Source: Palsa-1447 sp964414785 (GTDB lineage Bacteria; Verrucomicrobiota; Verrucomicrobiia; Opitutales; Opitutaceae). From it: a stretch of DNA of 64,000 bases. The notes under the pieces are model-generated. The model did no database searches, was not told the DNA's origin, and was given only the letters and a program-made list of their open reading frames with translations. The translations under genes and the position numbers were made by a program. Location: positions 1 to 64,000 of the forward strand of contig CAYPXZ010000015.1 in assembly GCA_964414785.1 (NCBI GenBank), read 5' to 3'. Shown here piece by piece: positions 1 through 8,662 of the stretch. Position 1 is the stretch's first letter; each line of letters begins with the position of its first letter.

Positions 1-25
1 GGTTCGAGTCCCGTTGGCCGCCCCA
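1..25 (+). tRNA. 3' end of a tRNA-His gene (cut by window edge)
   Basis: The first 25 bases read as the T-loop (GGTTCGAGTCC), the closing T-stem, a 7-base acceptor strand TGGCCGC (15-21), discriminator C22 and CCA (23-25). A C discriminator after an acceptor strand of this type is typical of tRNA-His, whose C73 pairs with G-1. The identity is inferred partly from the second copy at 1201-1245, which also contains a GTG anticodon loop. The 5' part lies outside the window. Confidence 0.75.
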
Positions 26-127
26 ATTTGAAATACCATATGCGCGTTCGGGGTGCGCCGCATCTCTTGACAATGATCCGCATTGGGATCGGTGATTGCA
101 CCCGTCCGAATGAACAATGGAAACGCC

Positions 128-997
128 ATGAAGTCTTTCTCAGCCGCCATACTCGCCGCGGTCAGCGTGCTGGCCTCGTTCGGCGCTTATCCAGATGACA
201 CCACAGATACGCATCGATTCTACGAGGTACGAGGCGCCAAGTTGTACACGCAGATTTATGGCCACGGCGCGCCTATAGTATTTCTCCACGGCGGGATGAT
301 CTTCTTCGACAATAACTTCGATAAGCAGCGGGATTATTTTGCGTCCTATCGCACTGTGATCGGTATCGATCAGCGAGGGCACGGACATAGCCCTGACGGC
401 CCTTGGCCTCTTTCCTATCAAATGATGGCGGATGACACGGCCGCAATAATCGAGCAGATTGGCCTCGGCCCTGTTGACATCGTCGGACACAGTGATGGCG
501 GCAATATTGCCCTGCTCCTCGCGCGGGATCACCCGCAACTGGTGCGTCGAATGGTCATCTCCGGTGCGAACCTTCGATCGGGCCTGTCGCCGGAGGAAGT
601 TCAGCGGCGCATGAAGCCGAAGCAATTGGCCGAGACCCTAAGGACGATGGCCGACTCTTTGCCGCCGTGGTTTCGAACCGACTACGGGAAAGTCAGCCCC
701 GACGGTCCAGATCATTGGATGAAGCTAATGGCGAAGTGCTATCAGATGTGGATCCAGCCCATTGTGATCGAACCCGCCGACCTCAAAAAAATTTCCATTC
801 CAGTGCTAGTCATGGCTGGCGACCACGACTTCACATCGATCGAAGACAACGCCGAGATTTACCGGGGCCTGCCGCGTGGCCAACTGATCATTGTGCCCGC
901 GAGCAACCACGGGACCTTCCACCAGCAACCGGACCTTGTAAATCTCGCGATTCGTGAGTTTCTCGACCGACCAGACAGCGGCACCCCTCCGCATTAG
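128..997 (+). CDS. Secreted alpha/beta-hydrolase
   Basis: A 289-residue alpha/beta-hydrolase fold protein. The ATG at 128 is preferred over the in-frame TTG at 83 because it puts a signal peptide (MKSFSAAILAAVSVLASFGA) exactly at the N terminus. The oxyanion-hole motif LHGG, the nucleophile elbow GHSDGG (about residues 119-124), an acid in AGDHD (about 232) and a histidine in SNHGT (about 260) form a complete catalytic triad. The substrate cannot be told; the family includes esterases, lactonases and epoxide or haloalkane hydrolases. The gene stands alone between two tRNA-His 3' repeats and is visibly richer in A/T than the pectin genes that follow, which suggests acquisition with a small integrated element. 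The export prediction and family are well supported; the function is open. Confidence 0.85.
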   Translation: MKSFSAAILAAVSVLASFGAYPDDTTDTHRFYEVRGAKLYTQIYGHGAPIVFLHGGMIFFDNNFDKQRDYFASYRTVIGIDQRGHGHSPDGPWPLSYQMMADDTAAIIEQIGLGPVDIVGHSDGGNIALLLARDHPQLVRRMVISGANLRSGLSPEEVQRRMKPKQLAETLRTMADSLPPWFRTDYGKVSPDGPDHWMKLMAKCYQMWIQPIVIEPADLKKISIPVLVMAGDHDFTSIEDNAEIYRGLPRGQLIIVPASNHGTFHQQPDLVNLAIREFLDRPDSGTPPH

Positions 998-1424
998 ATC
1001 GGTCGGCGGTGCGGAGTGTTGGGCGGTAGCTTTGAACTCTAGCTTCCAGAACGGCTCTCACTACTCTTTCCGCGAGGTGGGACTTCTTTAGGAGCCACTC
1101 AAAAACGTGCCACATCGTGGCACATGCCATCCCTCGGCTGAGAGGGGATGGAGATGAGAGGCGGTTTCACAAGGCGCTTATTTCCAATGAGAGCACAATT
1201 TTGTGAATCTTGGGGTCGCGGGTTCGAGTCCCGTTGGCCGTCCCAGTCCCCGGCGGTAGGAACCAAAGGAGACCCGCTCCGGCCTCCAGTTCAAAGTCCA
1301 TTTATCGTCTCGGCAACCTTGTCGCTTCAGGGACCGGGCCGCCGCCGCTAACGGGCGTTTTCTCTTTCCGCTCGCTGCATTTCCCTGTCTCATCGTCGCT
1401 TGGCTCCCCGCGGGCCAAAACCCC
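998..1424. other. Gene-free stretch holding the second tRNA-His 3' copy
   Basis: No credible gene is seen here. Short open frames have no recognisable protein signature, and those crossing 1201-1245 are translations of the tRNA-like repeat. The only readable feature is that repeat; the promoter of the transporter at 1425 presumably lies in 1250-1420, but no convincing -35/-10 pair stands out. Confidence 0.6.
1201..1245 (+). repeat. Duplicated tRNA-His 3' half (attachment-site-like)
   Basis: Bases 1221-1240 repeat bases 1-20 exactly (GGTTCGAGTCCCGTTGGCCG) and continue to TCCCA against CCCCA. Upstream, TTGTGAA (1201-1207) fits a tRNA-His anticodon loop with anticodon GTG at 1203-1205. The 5' half of a tRNA is absent: nothing near 1165-1180 can pair with the acceptor strand TGGCCGT, and the anticodon stem is poorly paired. 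A copy running from the anticodon loop to CCA is what tyrosine-recombinase integration into a tRNA gene leaves behind (established pattern). That it arose so here is inference, because no integrase is present in the 1.2 kb between the copies. Confidence 0.7.
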
Positions 1425-2947
1425 ATGACCCCAAGTCCGTCCGACGCCAGGCGCGAGTTCAGCGGCTACCGCTGGATCATCTGCGGCCTGCTGCTCTTCT
1501 CGACGACCTTCAACTACCTGGACCGCCAGGTCATCAGCTACCTCAAGGAGTACTACTGCACCCCCGTGGCCCAGGGAGGGTTCGGATGGTCGAACACGGA
1601 CTTCGCGAACCTCACCTCGTTCTTCACGGCGTTCTACGCGGGCATGACCGTCGTCGCAGGCTGGGTGATCGACAAGATCGGCACCAAGCTCGGCCTGGCG
1701 ATCTCGCTCGTCGTCTGGTCCCTCTTCGGGATGCTCAACGCCTTCGTGGGGCGGCTGGTGATCATGCACATCATTGTGCGGAGTGCCTTCGGCATCGGTG
1801 AGGGCGGCAACTTCCCGGCATCGATCAAGACGGTCGCCGAGTGGTTTCCAAAGCGCGAGCGGGCGCTAGCGACAGGAATATTCAACAGCGGAGCAAACGT
1901 GGGCGCCATGATTGCGGCCCTCTTCGTCCCCTGGTGCATGGTCCACTACGGATATGAGAAGGGCTGGAAGATGGCCTTCATCCTCACGGGCGCCGTGGGC
2001 TTTGTCTGGCTGATATTTTGGTTCTGGCTCTACGATACGCCGGCCAACCAGAGCCGCTTGTCACGGGCTGAATTCGACCATATCCACAGCGACGGCGAGG
2101 ACGAGGGGATGAGGGATGCCGCCGGGGAGAGGGCGAAGATCCCGTGGATGAAGCTGCTCGGCTACCGCCAGACGTGGGCCTTCTTCAGCGGCAAGTTTTT
2201 GACCGACGGAGTCTGGTGGTTCTACCTNNNNNNNNNNNNNNNNNNNNNNNNNNNNNNNNNNNNNNNNNNNNNNNNNNNNNNNNNNNNNNNNNNNNNNNNN
2301 NNNNNNNNNNNNNNNNNNNNNNNNNNNCGTGGGCCTTCTTCAGCGGCAAGTTTTTGACCGACGGAGTCTGGTGGTTCTACCTCTTTTGGCTGCCCGACTA
2401 CTTCCGCAAGCAGTTCTCCATGACAACCGAGGAGGTCCGCCTTCCCACCTTCATGGTCTACGGCGTCGCCATCATCGGGAGTATCTACGGTGGAAGCATC
2501 CCGATGACCTTCATCAAGAAGGGGTTGCCGGTATACCAGGCCCGGATGCGCGCGATGCTGCTGATCGCGGTGTTCCCGTTGATCGTCCTGAGCACCCAAT
2601 ACTTTGGCGACGTGGCGCATTTCGGGAAGATGGCCGCCGTCCTTGCCTGCGGAACAATCTGCATCGCCGCAGCCGCCCATCAGGCGTGGTCCGCCAACCT
2701 CTTTACGACCGTTTCGGACATGTTCCCCAAGAAGGCTGTCGGCACAGTCACGGGAATCGGCGCCATGGCTGGCGGCCTCGGCGGTGTGTTTGTGCAAAAG
2801 CTGACGGGCGCCCTGACCGACGCCTTTGCGGCGACCCCGCAGACCGCCTATGTCATCATGTTCGCCGTCTGCTCGACAAGCTACCTGGTGGCGTGGGCGG
2901 TCATCAAGTTCCTGGTACCAAGGCACAGGACGATAACCGACCTCTAG
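1425..2947 (+). CDS. MFS hexuronate transporter, ExuT-like (interrupted by scaffold gap)
   Basis: Major facilitator superfamily carrier of the anion:cation symporter (ExuT/GarP) type. The N-terminal part (from ATG 1425) has the family's first helix followed by TTFNYLDRQV, and FGIGEGGNFPAS, a signature seen in hexuronate carriers; the C-terminal part resumes at FWLPDYFRKQ and ends at 2947. A run of 100 N (2228-2327) divides the gene, but the 55 bases before and after it are identical. Removing the gap and one copy joins 1425-2227 to 2383-2947 as one uninterrupted frame of 455 residues, the normal family length, so this is one intact gene and not a pseudogene. The neighbouring uxaC and uxaE genes support galacturonate or glucuronate with proton symport as the likely substrate; the precise substrate is inferred. 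Confidence 0.85.
2228..2327. other. Assembly gap of 100 N with duplicated flanks
   Basis: Positions 2173-2227 and 2328-2382 are the same 55 bases, lying directly on either side of the 100 N. This is what a scaffolder produces when two contig ends overlap but were not merged. The true sequence very probably has one copy and no gap, because merging restores the reading frame of the transporter. Confidence 0.9.
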
Positions 2948-2991
2948 GTCGGCACCAGGCCGCTCGCCTCACCGTGATCCCGGCGGCCCGG

Positions 2992-4407
2992 TCAGCTGTA
3001 GATGGGGTCGAGTTCCAGGCCGAAATACTCCCGGGCGTTCGCAAAGCAGATGCGGCGTACCATGGCCCCCACCAGCTCCAGATCCTGCGGGAGCTCGCCC
3101 CTCTTCATCTGGGACCCGAGCAGGTTGCAAAGCACCCGCCTGAAATACTCGTGGCGGGTGTAGCATAGGAAGTTTCGGGAGTCCGTCAGCATGCCGACGA
3201 ACCGGCCGAGAAGCCCGATATTGGCGAGCGCCCTCAGCTGCCACTCCATCCCCTCCTTCTGGTCAAGGAACCACCAGCCGCTGCCGAACTGGATCTTCCC
3301 GGCCACCGTGCCGTCCTGGAAGTTCCCCGCCATCGTGGCGAAGCTGTAGTTGTCGGAGGGGTTGACGTTGTATAGCACCATCCGGGGGAGCTCAGCGGTC
3401 ATGTCGAGGCTGTCGAGGTACCGGCCGAGGGCGCGCGTTTGCGCAAAGTCGCCTATCGAGTCAAAGCCCGTGTCGGATCCGAGCTTGCTCAGGAGCCGCG
3501 TGTTCACGTTGCGGATCGCGCCCAGGTGGAGCTGTTTCGTCCAGCCGCGGTGGGCGTCCCACTTTCCGAACTCGAGCATGAGGTACGAGCCGTACTTCGC
3601 CGCCTCCTCGGGGGTCGCCGCCCGCCCGCCGCGCGCCGCCTTGAAGACGGATTCCGCCTCGGCGTGGGTGCACGGCTCGGAAAGCGCGGCCTCCATCCCG
3701 TGGTCCGATAGCCGTCCCCCGAACGCATGGAAGTCGTCGTGGCGCTTCTTGAGCGCGCCGTGGAAATCGTCAAACGAGCGGATCTTGGTCCGAGCCGCGC
3801 CGGCGAGTCTCTCGACCCAGGCATTGAAGGCTGCGGGACTCGCGACGCCCAGCGCCTTGTCGGGCCTGAAGGCCGGGTACACCCGAGTCGTGAGGCCGAG
3901 CTTCCGGATCCTTTCGTGGGTGTCGAGGGGATCGGCCGGGTCGTCCGTCGTGCAGATGACCGCGACGCGGTTTGCGGCCAGGATGTCGTGCACCCGCAGC
4001 GAGGGCAGCTTCGCATTCGCCTTGGCCCAGATGGCGTCAGCCGTCGCCGGGCTGATGATCTCCTTTATCCCGAAGTACCTCGTCATCTCAAGGTGGGACC
4101 AGTGGTAGAGGGGGTTGCCGAGCGCGTGCGGAAGCGTCTGGACCCACGCTTGGAATTTCTCCCTGGCCGGCGCGTCCCCCGAGCAGAAGCGCTCGTCGAC
4201 GCCGTTGGCCCTCATTGCCCTCCACTTGTAATGATCGCCCCCGAGCCAGATTTCCGCAAGGTCGCCAAACTGGTGGTTCTCCGCGATCTGCTGGGGCGAG
4301 ACGTGGCAATGGTAGTCGTAGATCGGCTCCCCCTTTGCATAGGTGTGGTAAAGCTCCTGCGCCAAGTCCGTCAGCAGGAGAAAGTCGTCATTGATGAAGG
4401 TTTTCAT
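2992..4407 (-). CDS. uxaC: Glucuronate/galacturonate isomerase
   Basis: Uronate isomerase of the amidohydrolase superfamily, converting D-galacturonate to D-tagaturonate and D-glucuronate to D-fructuronate in the cytoplasm. The 471-residue length matches the family. The N terminus carries the metal-binding HCH motif (H33 and H35, in YDYHCHVSPQQ); later landmarks are TTDDP and the C-terminal CYTRHEYFRR region. ATG at 4407 is chosen over an in-frame upstream start because a strong ribosome site (AGGGGAG) lies just before it and homologues begin at this point. The start overlaps the stop of the preceding epimerase gene by four bases (ATGA), indicating translational coupling. It is the last gene of the leftward operon SDR-uxaE-uxaC. 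Confidence 0.95.
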   Translation of the reverse strand: MKTFINDDFLLLTDLAQELYHTYAKGEPIYDYHCHVSPQQIAENHQFGDLAEIWLGGDHYKWRAMRANGVDERFCSGDAPAREKFQAWVQTLPHALGNPLYHWSHLEMTRYFGIKEIISPATADAIWAKANAKLPSLRVHDILAANRVAVICTTDDPADPLDTHERIRKLGLTTRVYPAFRPDKALGVASPAAFNAWVERLAGAARTKIRSFDDFHGALKKRHDDFHAFGGRLSDHGMEAALSEPCTHAEAESVFKAARGGRAATPEEAAKYGSYLMLEFGKWDAHRGWTKQLHLGAIRNVNTRLLSKLGSDTGFDSIGDFAQTRALGRYLDSLDMTAELPRMVLYNVNPSDNYSFATMAGNFQDGTVAGKIQFGSGWWFLDQKEGMEWQLRALANIGLLGRFVGMLTDSRNFLCYTRHEYFRRVLCNLLGSQMKRGELPQDLELVGAMVRRICFANAREYFGLELDPIYS

Positions 4408-6251
4408 TTTGAAATCTCCCCTAGGAACTCCTCGTACGAATTGATTCGGCCCAGAAGGCTCATGCTCGCGGCGCACCTGGCCGCGGGGACAAGGCCGGTA
4501 TGCTCGGCAAGGAACACGATGTAACCCGCGACGCCCTTCGCGTAGAGCAGGCGGGCATCAGGCGAAATCGAATAGAACCGCGCGCGCTGCGCGTACCCGG
4601 CGGCCGAGTGGTCCCCCAGGGCGCTCTTCTGCGGCTTACCCCCCGCCGCGAGCACAAAGAGAAAGTTGTATTCGAAGAAGAACATGTGGTCGGGGCCGGG
4701 GGGCAGAGCCTCCACCGCGGCCCTGCACGCGGAAGCCGTTTCAAATACGTCGGCCGACTTCCCGGCCTTAAGGAGCGAGTCTGTCACGAAGGTGCGCGCC
4801 ATCCTGCTCTCAGTCGAGTCCGTGCTGAAGGCCCCGGAGACGGCGAGCTCGATGGTGAACCGGTACCAGTCGCGCCACAGTCTCTGGTCCTCCGCGTTTG
4901 TGGACCTGAACAGCGCCACGCCCATCTCATAGGTGTATCGCCCGCTCGTCTTGATCTCGAGGCGCCCCCCCGTCACCTCTCCCATGACTCGGTAGTTCTC
5001 GGCCGATTTTCCCGAGCCCGAGTGAAATCCGATGCTGACTCCAAAATTCCGGGCCACCTCCCACTGCCGCTTTATGAGCGAGCGAAGCGCGACGTTGTCG
5101 GGATAGGGCATGTTCTTCTGGAAGCCGAACGCCGGCGCGATGAAGTTCACGGGCATCCCGAGGGCCTCGCAGAGCGCCAGCATGACCGCCGTTGTCTCGG
5201 GGGTTGTTAGTCCGGGCAGCTCGTCGATCGACAGCTCGCGCAGGTAGGCGCGCCCTTCGGCGGTAGTGAACGCGCGCTGCCTCGCCGCCGCGTATTTGGT
5301 GTCCCTGCGCTTCATCTTCTGCATCGCGGGCCACACGGCGGCAAGCAGCGCATTGAAGGCCGAGGTCTCAAGGGACAGGCCTGCCGCAGAGACTCGGGCG
5401 CGCACGGCGTCAACGACGCCCTTGTCGATGTCCTCCATGCTCGCCGGGCGCTTGAGCGCCAGCTCAGGAGAGAGGTCGAAGGTGATGTAGCTGGCGAGGA
5501 GGCACCCCGAGACAAGCGCATCCTCGCGCGAGTCAAAGGCGCCGCCGATTGGCTGATGGTCCGCGTTGAAACTCCATGGGATACGCCGGCGGTGGAACCC
5601 GTGCCTTAGCTTTGAGAGCACGCATCCATGGCTCATTCCCTCGACACTCTGCCCCTGGTGCCCCTCCGGCACGTTCGTACCGATGAAAGGGAATGGAACC
5701 GTGTCGAGACGGCCCTCGAGCATTGCGTCGACGTCGTAGACAAGTTCGCGCGGGATGCTGTTCTGGTTCGCAGTCACCCCGATCTCCAGGGCGCTCATCG
5801 CCCACTCCACCGCGGGCCAGTGCAGGGTCGTGAACCGCGCGCCTATCCCGAGCGTGCTCTTCCCCAGGCTCCCCGCCGAAGACGGGAAGACCGTGGAGTT
5901 GGGGTCATGCTCCTGGACGAGATTCTTGAGCCGCAGGAGGTTCTCCCATGTTGCCGGGAACCAGGCGCCCTTGGAGGACACGACACCGTCCGCGAGTGCC
6001 GACGCTGCGGCCGCGCTGCCGGGAGCCTCGAGCTTCCATGCGCAGTCCCCCGTAGCCACGTCCTCAAGCAGGGTCCACGTCCCCGCTGCGGTCGCAAACA
6101 ACGACTTTGGATGCTCGACCAGATCCTTAGCGCCCCCGCTCGAAAGCTTTCTTCCGAGCGCCGGCCAATCCAGGCAAAAGTCCGGGCTGACGCATGGGTT
6201 CCTTGCGATTGGCAGCCCGTTCTGGAGGAGAAAGCGGTTGATCGTCCTCAT
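4404..6251 (-). CDS. uxaE: Tagaturonate epimerase (UxaE family)
   Basis: A 615-residue protein of the UxaE type, which epimerises D-tagaturonate at C3 to D-fructuronate and so lets galacturonate enter the glucuronate branch without a tagaturonate reductase. Supporting segments are WSFNADHQPIGGAFD (family core), FNFIAPAFGFQKNMPYPD-like sequence in the middle, and GFHSGSGKSAENY. It is longer than the approximately 480-residue Thermotoga enzyme. It starts eight bases after the SDR stop and overlaps uxaC by ATGA, so the three genes form an operon. No uxaB (tagaturonate reductase) is seen in the window, consistent with an epimerase route. Family assignment is from remembered motifs and strong context rather than a search. 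Confidence 0.82.
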   Translation of the reverse strand: MRTINRFLLQNGLPIARNPCVSPDFCLDWPALGRKLSSGGAKDLVEHPKSLFATAAGTWTLLEDVATGDCAWKLEAPGSAAAASALADGVVSSKGAWFPATWENLLRLKNLVQEHDPNSTVFPSSAGSLGKSTLGIGARFTTLHWPAVEWAMSALEIGVTANQNSIPRELVYDVDAMLEGRLDTVPFPFIGTNVPEGHQGQSVEGMSHGCVLSKLRHGFHRRRIPWSFNADHQPIGGAFDSREDALVSGCLLASYITFDLSPELALKRPASMEDIDKGVVDAVRARVSAAGLSLETSAFNALLAAVWPAMQKMKRRDTKYAAARQRAFTTAEGRAYLRELSIDELPGLTTPETTAVMLALCEALGMPVNFIAPAFGFQKNMPYPDNVALRSLIKRQWEVARNFGVSIGFHSGSGKSAENYRVMGEVTGGRLEIKTSGRYTYEMGVALFRSTNAEDQRLWRDWYRFTIELAVSGAFSTDSTESRMARTFVTDSLLKAGKSADVFETASACRAAVEALPPGPDHMFFFEYNFLFVLAAGGKPQKSALGDHSAAGYAQRARFYSISPDARLLYAKGVAGYIVFLAEHTGLVPAARCAASMSLLGRINSYEEFLGEISK

Positions 6252-6259
6252 CGCAACCC

Positions 6260-7048
6260 TCAGATACTCATCGAGTTGAAGCCGCCGTCGACGGCGACCT
6301 CGGAACCCGTGATGAAGGAGCCACCACCTTCACAGGCCAGCAACAAGGTCGCGGCAACAAGCTCCTGTGCCTTCCCGAAACGCCGCATGGGCGTGTGTCC
6401 CATGATGGTGGCCACGCGCTCGGGGGTCAGAACCTTCTTGTTCTGCTCGGCTGGGAAGAATCCCGGCACCAGTGTGTTAACCCGCACGCCGTGCGGCGCC
6501 CATTCGCGGGCCAGGTTCTTCGATAGATTGTGGACGGCGGCCTTCGTCGCCGAGTAAGTGAACACCCGAGAGAGTGGCACGAAACCGGACATAGACCCTA
6601 TGTTGATGATCGAGCCGCCCTCTCCCCGATCGACGAGGTACTTGCCGAACACCTGGCATCCAAGGAAGACGGATTTCACGTTCACGCTCACAATCCTGTC
6701 GAATTCCTCCTCGGTGATGTCGAAGAACGGAGTCGGTGAATTTGCTCCCGCCCCGTTGATGACCACGTCAACGCGGCCCGATCTCTTTATCACCGCGTCG
6801 AGCAGCCCCTTAAGCTCCTTCTTGCTCGTCGCCTCGGCGGAATGGAACCAGCCGCGGCCGCCCGCCGCAGCGATCGCATCAAGGCGCACCTTTGCCTTCT
6901 CGGCGCTGCGCCCGACGAGAACAACCTCCGCTCCGGCTGAGGCCAGGCCCTCGGCAATCGCGCCGCAAAGCTCGCCCGTCCCTCCGATCACGACGGCAAC
7001 GCGGCCGGTTAGTCCAAACAGCTTCTCAAGGTGGGTTTCAGTCTTCAT
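6260..7048 (-). CDS. SDR-type fructuronate reductase (mannonate oxidoreductase)
   Basis: A 262-residue classical short-chain dehydrogenase/reductase. It has an Rossmann motif (GGTGELCGAIA, a variant of TGxxxGIG), NGAGAN, an active-site serine in SMSGF, YSATK (YxxxK) and a C-terminal GSEVAVDGG signature. The variant GGTGELxG is the form I associate with SDR-type D-mannonate oxidoreductases such as Bacillus UxuB (YjmF). As first gene of an operon with uxaE and uxaC, reduction of D-fructuronate to D-mannonate is the step the pathway needs next. That function is inferred from context; generic SDR membership is certain. The gene is divergent from the IclR regulator, with a composite operator in between. 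Confidence 0.85.
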   Translation of the reverse strand: MKTETHLEKLFGLTGRVAVVIGGTGELCGAIAEGLASAGAEVVLVGRSAEKAKVRLDAIAAAGGRGWFHSAEATSKKELKGLLDAVIKRSGRVDVVINGAGANSPTPFFDITEEEFDRIVSVNVKSVFLGCQVFGKYLVDRGEGGSIINIGSMSGFVPLSRVFTYSATKAAVHNLSKNLAREWAPHGVRVNTLVPGFFPAEQNKKVLTPERVATIMGHTPMRRFGKAQELVAATLLLACEGGGSFITGSEVAVDGGFNSMSI

Positions 7049-7067
7049 TAAATTCCAAATTGAAGGG

Positions 7068-7100
7068 TTTCACTAATGAACTTGCAATTCATAGGTGAAC
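7068..7100. promoter_or_regulatory. 33-bp composite operator, copy 1 (probable IclR site)
   Basis: Two near-palindromes in tandem: TTTCACTAATGAAC and AATTCATAGGTGAAC, separated by TTGC. Its reverse complement matches the site at 11954-11986 almost base for base (GTTCAC-TATGAAT half followed by GTTCATTAGTGAA). It sits between the divergent SDR operon and the IclR gene. It also covers the ATG at 7076, which argues against that codon being the regulator's start. Confidence 0.75.
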
Positions 7101-7186
7101 CATATCCTCAGCAACAAGAAAATCGACCACAGCCGAATGAAACTCTTTTTCCGGGGAAACGCCAATTCCTTGGGTCCCCAGCCTTG

Positions 7187-7990
7187 ATGACACAAACCGC
7201 AAACGAGCTTGGAGCAAACGCCTCTCTGGAGCGCTATGTCATACCGAACCTGCGCAATGCGTGCCGTGTCCTGAAGCTGCTTCGGAGCCATCCCGGCGGC
7301 TTGAAGGCGTCCGATATCGCCCGGATTCTCGGCATACCGGTCACGACCACGATGCGGATCACGGCGACCCTTCAGATAGAGGGCTTTGTTCAGAAGTCCG
7401 ACGGGCGGTACGGCCTTGGCCCTGTCCTCATCCACCTGGGCAACGCCGCCCTGGCGGGCACAGACATTCGAAAGCTCGCCCTGCCGCTGCTTCAAAAGCT
7501 GACCCTCCAGACGGGCGAGTCCTCCCACCTTGCGATACCCTGCAACGAGAGGTCGCTCGTCATCGCCGTCCAGGACAGCCCCCACCCGCTCCGGGCTGTG
7601 TCGCCGGCCGGGTTCCTGACGGACCTCCACAGCTCCGCAACGGGCAAGATCTTCCTCTCCTACGTTTTCAGGGAGCAGTACCCCCAATTTCACGCCGTCG
7701 AGGCCCCCTTCAAGCACACGTCCCACACGCTCACCAGGCGCCCCGATCTCGAGAGGGAGATCGGGCTGACCCGCAAGCGAGGCTACAGCGTCGACAATGA
7801 GGAGTGCCATTACGGTGTGCGCTGCGTGGCCTCACCCATCTTCTCGTCGGACGGCAATGTCGTGGCGGCAATCGGCATCACCGCTGCGGCCGTGCGCCTC
7901 GCCGAGAAGCGGATTCCCGAAGTCGCCGTTAAGGTCCGGGCCGTCGCGTCCGAGGCATCGCGGCTCCTCGGCTACACCGCAGCCGAATAA
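7187..7990 (+). CDS. IclR-family transcriptional regulator
   Basis: A 267-residue IclR-family protein: an N-terminal winged helix-turn-helix (about residues 15-75, including ASDIARILGIPVTTTMR) and a C-terminal effector-binding domain of the GAF-like type ending in VRAVASEASRLLGY. The upstream in-frame ATG at 7076 lies inside the operator, so ATG 7187 is preferred. IclR relatives such as KdgR respond to 2-keto-3-deoxygluconate in pectin degraders (family knowledge). The gene is first in a rightward run with KDPG aldolase, a dehydrogenase and KDG kinase, and divergent from uxaC/uxaE. Control of these genes and autoregulation through 7068-7100 is the likely role. Confidence 0.9.
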   Translation: MTQTANELGANASLERYVIPNLRNACRVLKLLRSHPGGLKASDIARILGIPVTTTMRITATLQIEGFVQKSDGRYGLGPVLIHLGNAALAGTDIRKLALPLLQKLTLQTGESSHLAIPCNERSLVIAVQDSPHPLRAVSPAGFLTDLHSSATGKIFLSYVFREQYPQFHAVEAPFKHTSHTLTRRPDLEREIGLTRKRGYSVDNEECHYGVRCVASPIFSSDGNVVAAIGITAAAVRLAEKRIPEVAVKVRAVASEASRLLGYTAAE

Positions 7991-8015
7991 ACCAACCGCT
8001 CCACCCTTTTCAAAA

Positions 8016-8651
8016 ATGCCCAAGACCGAAGTACTCAACCGGATCAAGATGGAGAAGGTCATCGCCCTCATCAGGGCCGATGGCCCAGACAGCCTGCTTG
8101 AATGCGCCACCGCCCTGTCGGCGGGAGGACTCAACGCGATCGAGCTCACAATGACCACCCCGGGCGCCATCGAGCTGGTGACGGAGGTGTCCCAGCAGCT
8201 GCCTGGGGTAATGCTCGGACTCGGCACCGTGCTCGACGCCGCCACCGCGCGAGCGGGGGTTGCCGCGGGGGCCCGGTTCATTGTGACGCCGGGACTTCGC
8301 CCCGAGGTCGTGAAGGCCTGCCACCAGCTGGGCGTTCCCATATTTTCGGGCGCGCTTACCCCGACGGAGGTAGCGGCCGCGGCCGACCTCGGCGCTGACA
8401 TAATCAAGATATTCCCCGCCGAGTTCTTTGGCCCCCCCTATATCAAGTCCCTAAGGGCCGTCTTTCCGAAGCTCAACTTCCTGCCGACGGGCGGGGTGAC
8501 GACAAAGACGCTGGGTGATTTCCTCAAGGCGGGGGCGTTTGCAACGGCCGCAGGCAGCGCACTCGTGGACCCGGCGGCCCTTAAGGCCCGCGACTGGACC
8601 TCAATAACCGCCCGCGCCCGGGAATTCGCGGAAGCGGCTACCCGCGCCTGA
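8016..8651 (+). CDS. eda: KDPG aldolase (2-dehydro-3-deoxyphosphogluconate aldolase)
   Basis: A 211-residue class I aldolase that splits 2-keto-3-deoxy-6-phosphogluconate into pyruvate and glyceraldehyde-3-phosphate. It has R20, the catalytic base E43 in AIELTMTTPG, GLGTVLD, and the Schiff-base lysine K131 in IIKIFPAEFFGP, with TGGV near the C terminus. The length is typical of the family. ATG 8016 is preferred over upstream in-frame codons because those overlap the IclR gene and add unrelated sequence. It follows iclR by 25 bases and precedes a dehydrogenase by 11, so co-transcription is likely. It completes the uronate route together with the kinase at 9796. Confidence 0.95.
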   Translation: MPKTEVLNRIKMEKVIALIRADGPDSLLECATALSAGGLNAIELTMTTPGAIELVTEVSQQLPGVMLGLGTVLDAATARAGVAAGARFIVTPGLRPEVVKACHQLGVPIFSGALTPTEVAAAADLGADIIKIFPAEFFGPPYIKSLRAVFPKLNFLPTGGVTTKTLGDFLKAGAFATAAGSALVDPAALKARDWTSITARAREFAEAATRA

Positions 8652-8662
8652 AAAGACTCACC

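Noticed and set aside
1167..1245. Second complete tRNA-His gene
   Set aside because: The 5' acceptor strand and a proper D arm are absent, and the anticodon stem is mispaired; only the 3' half is present.
1148..1428. Short proteins such as a GSRVRVPLAVPVPG-type frame
   Set aside because: These translate the tRNA 3' repeat, a well-known source of spurious proteins.
2144..2947. Two separate broken transporter genes on either side of the N run
   Set aside because: Identical 55-base ends and restoration of a normal-length frame show an assembly artefact.
7076..7186. ATG 7076 as the start of the IclR gene
   Set aside because: It lies inside the operator copy and adds 37 residues unlike the family; ATG 7187 is the better choice.
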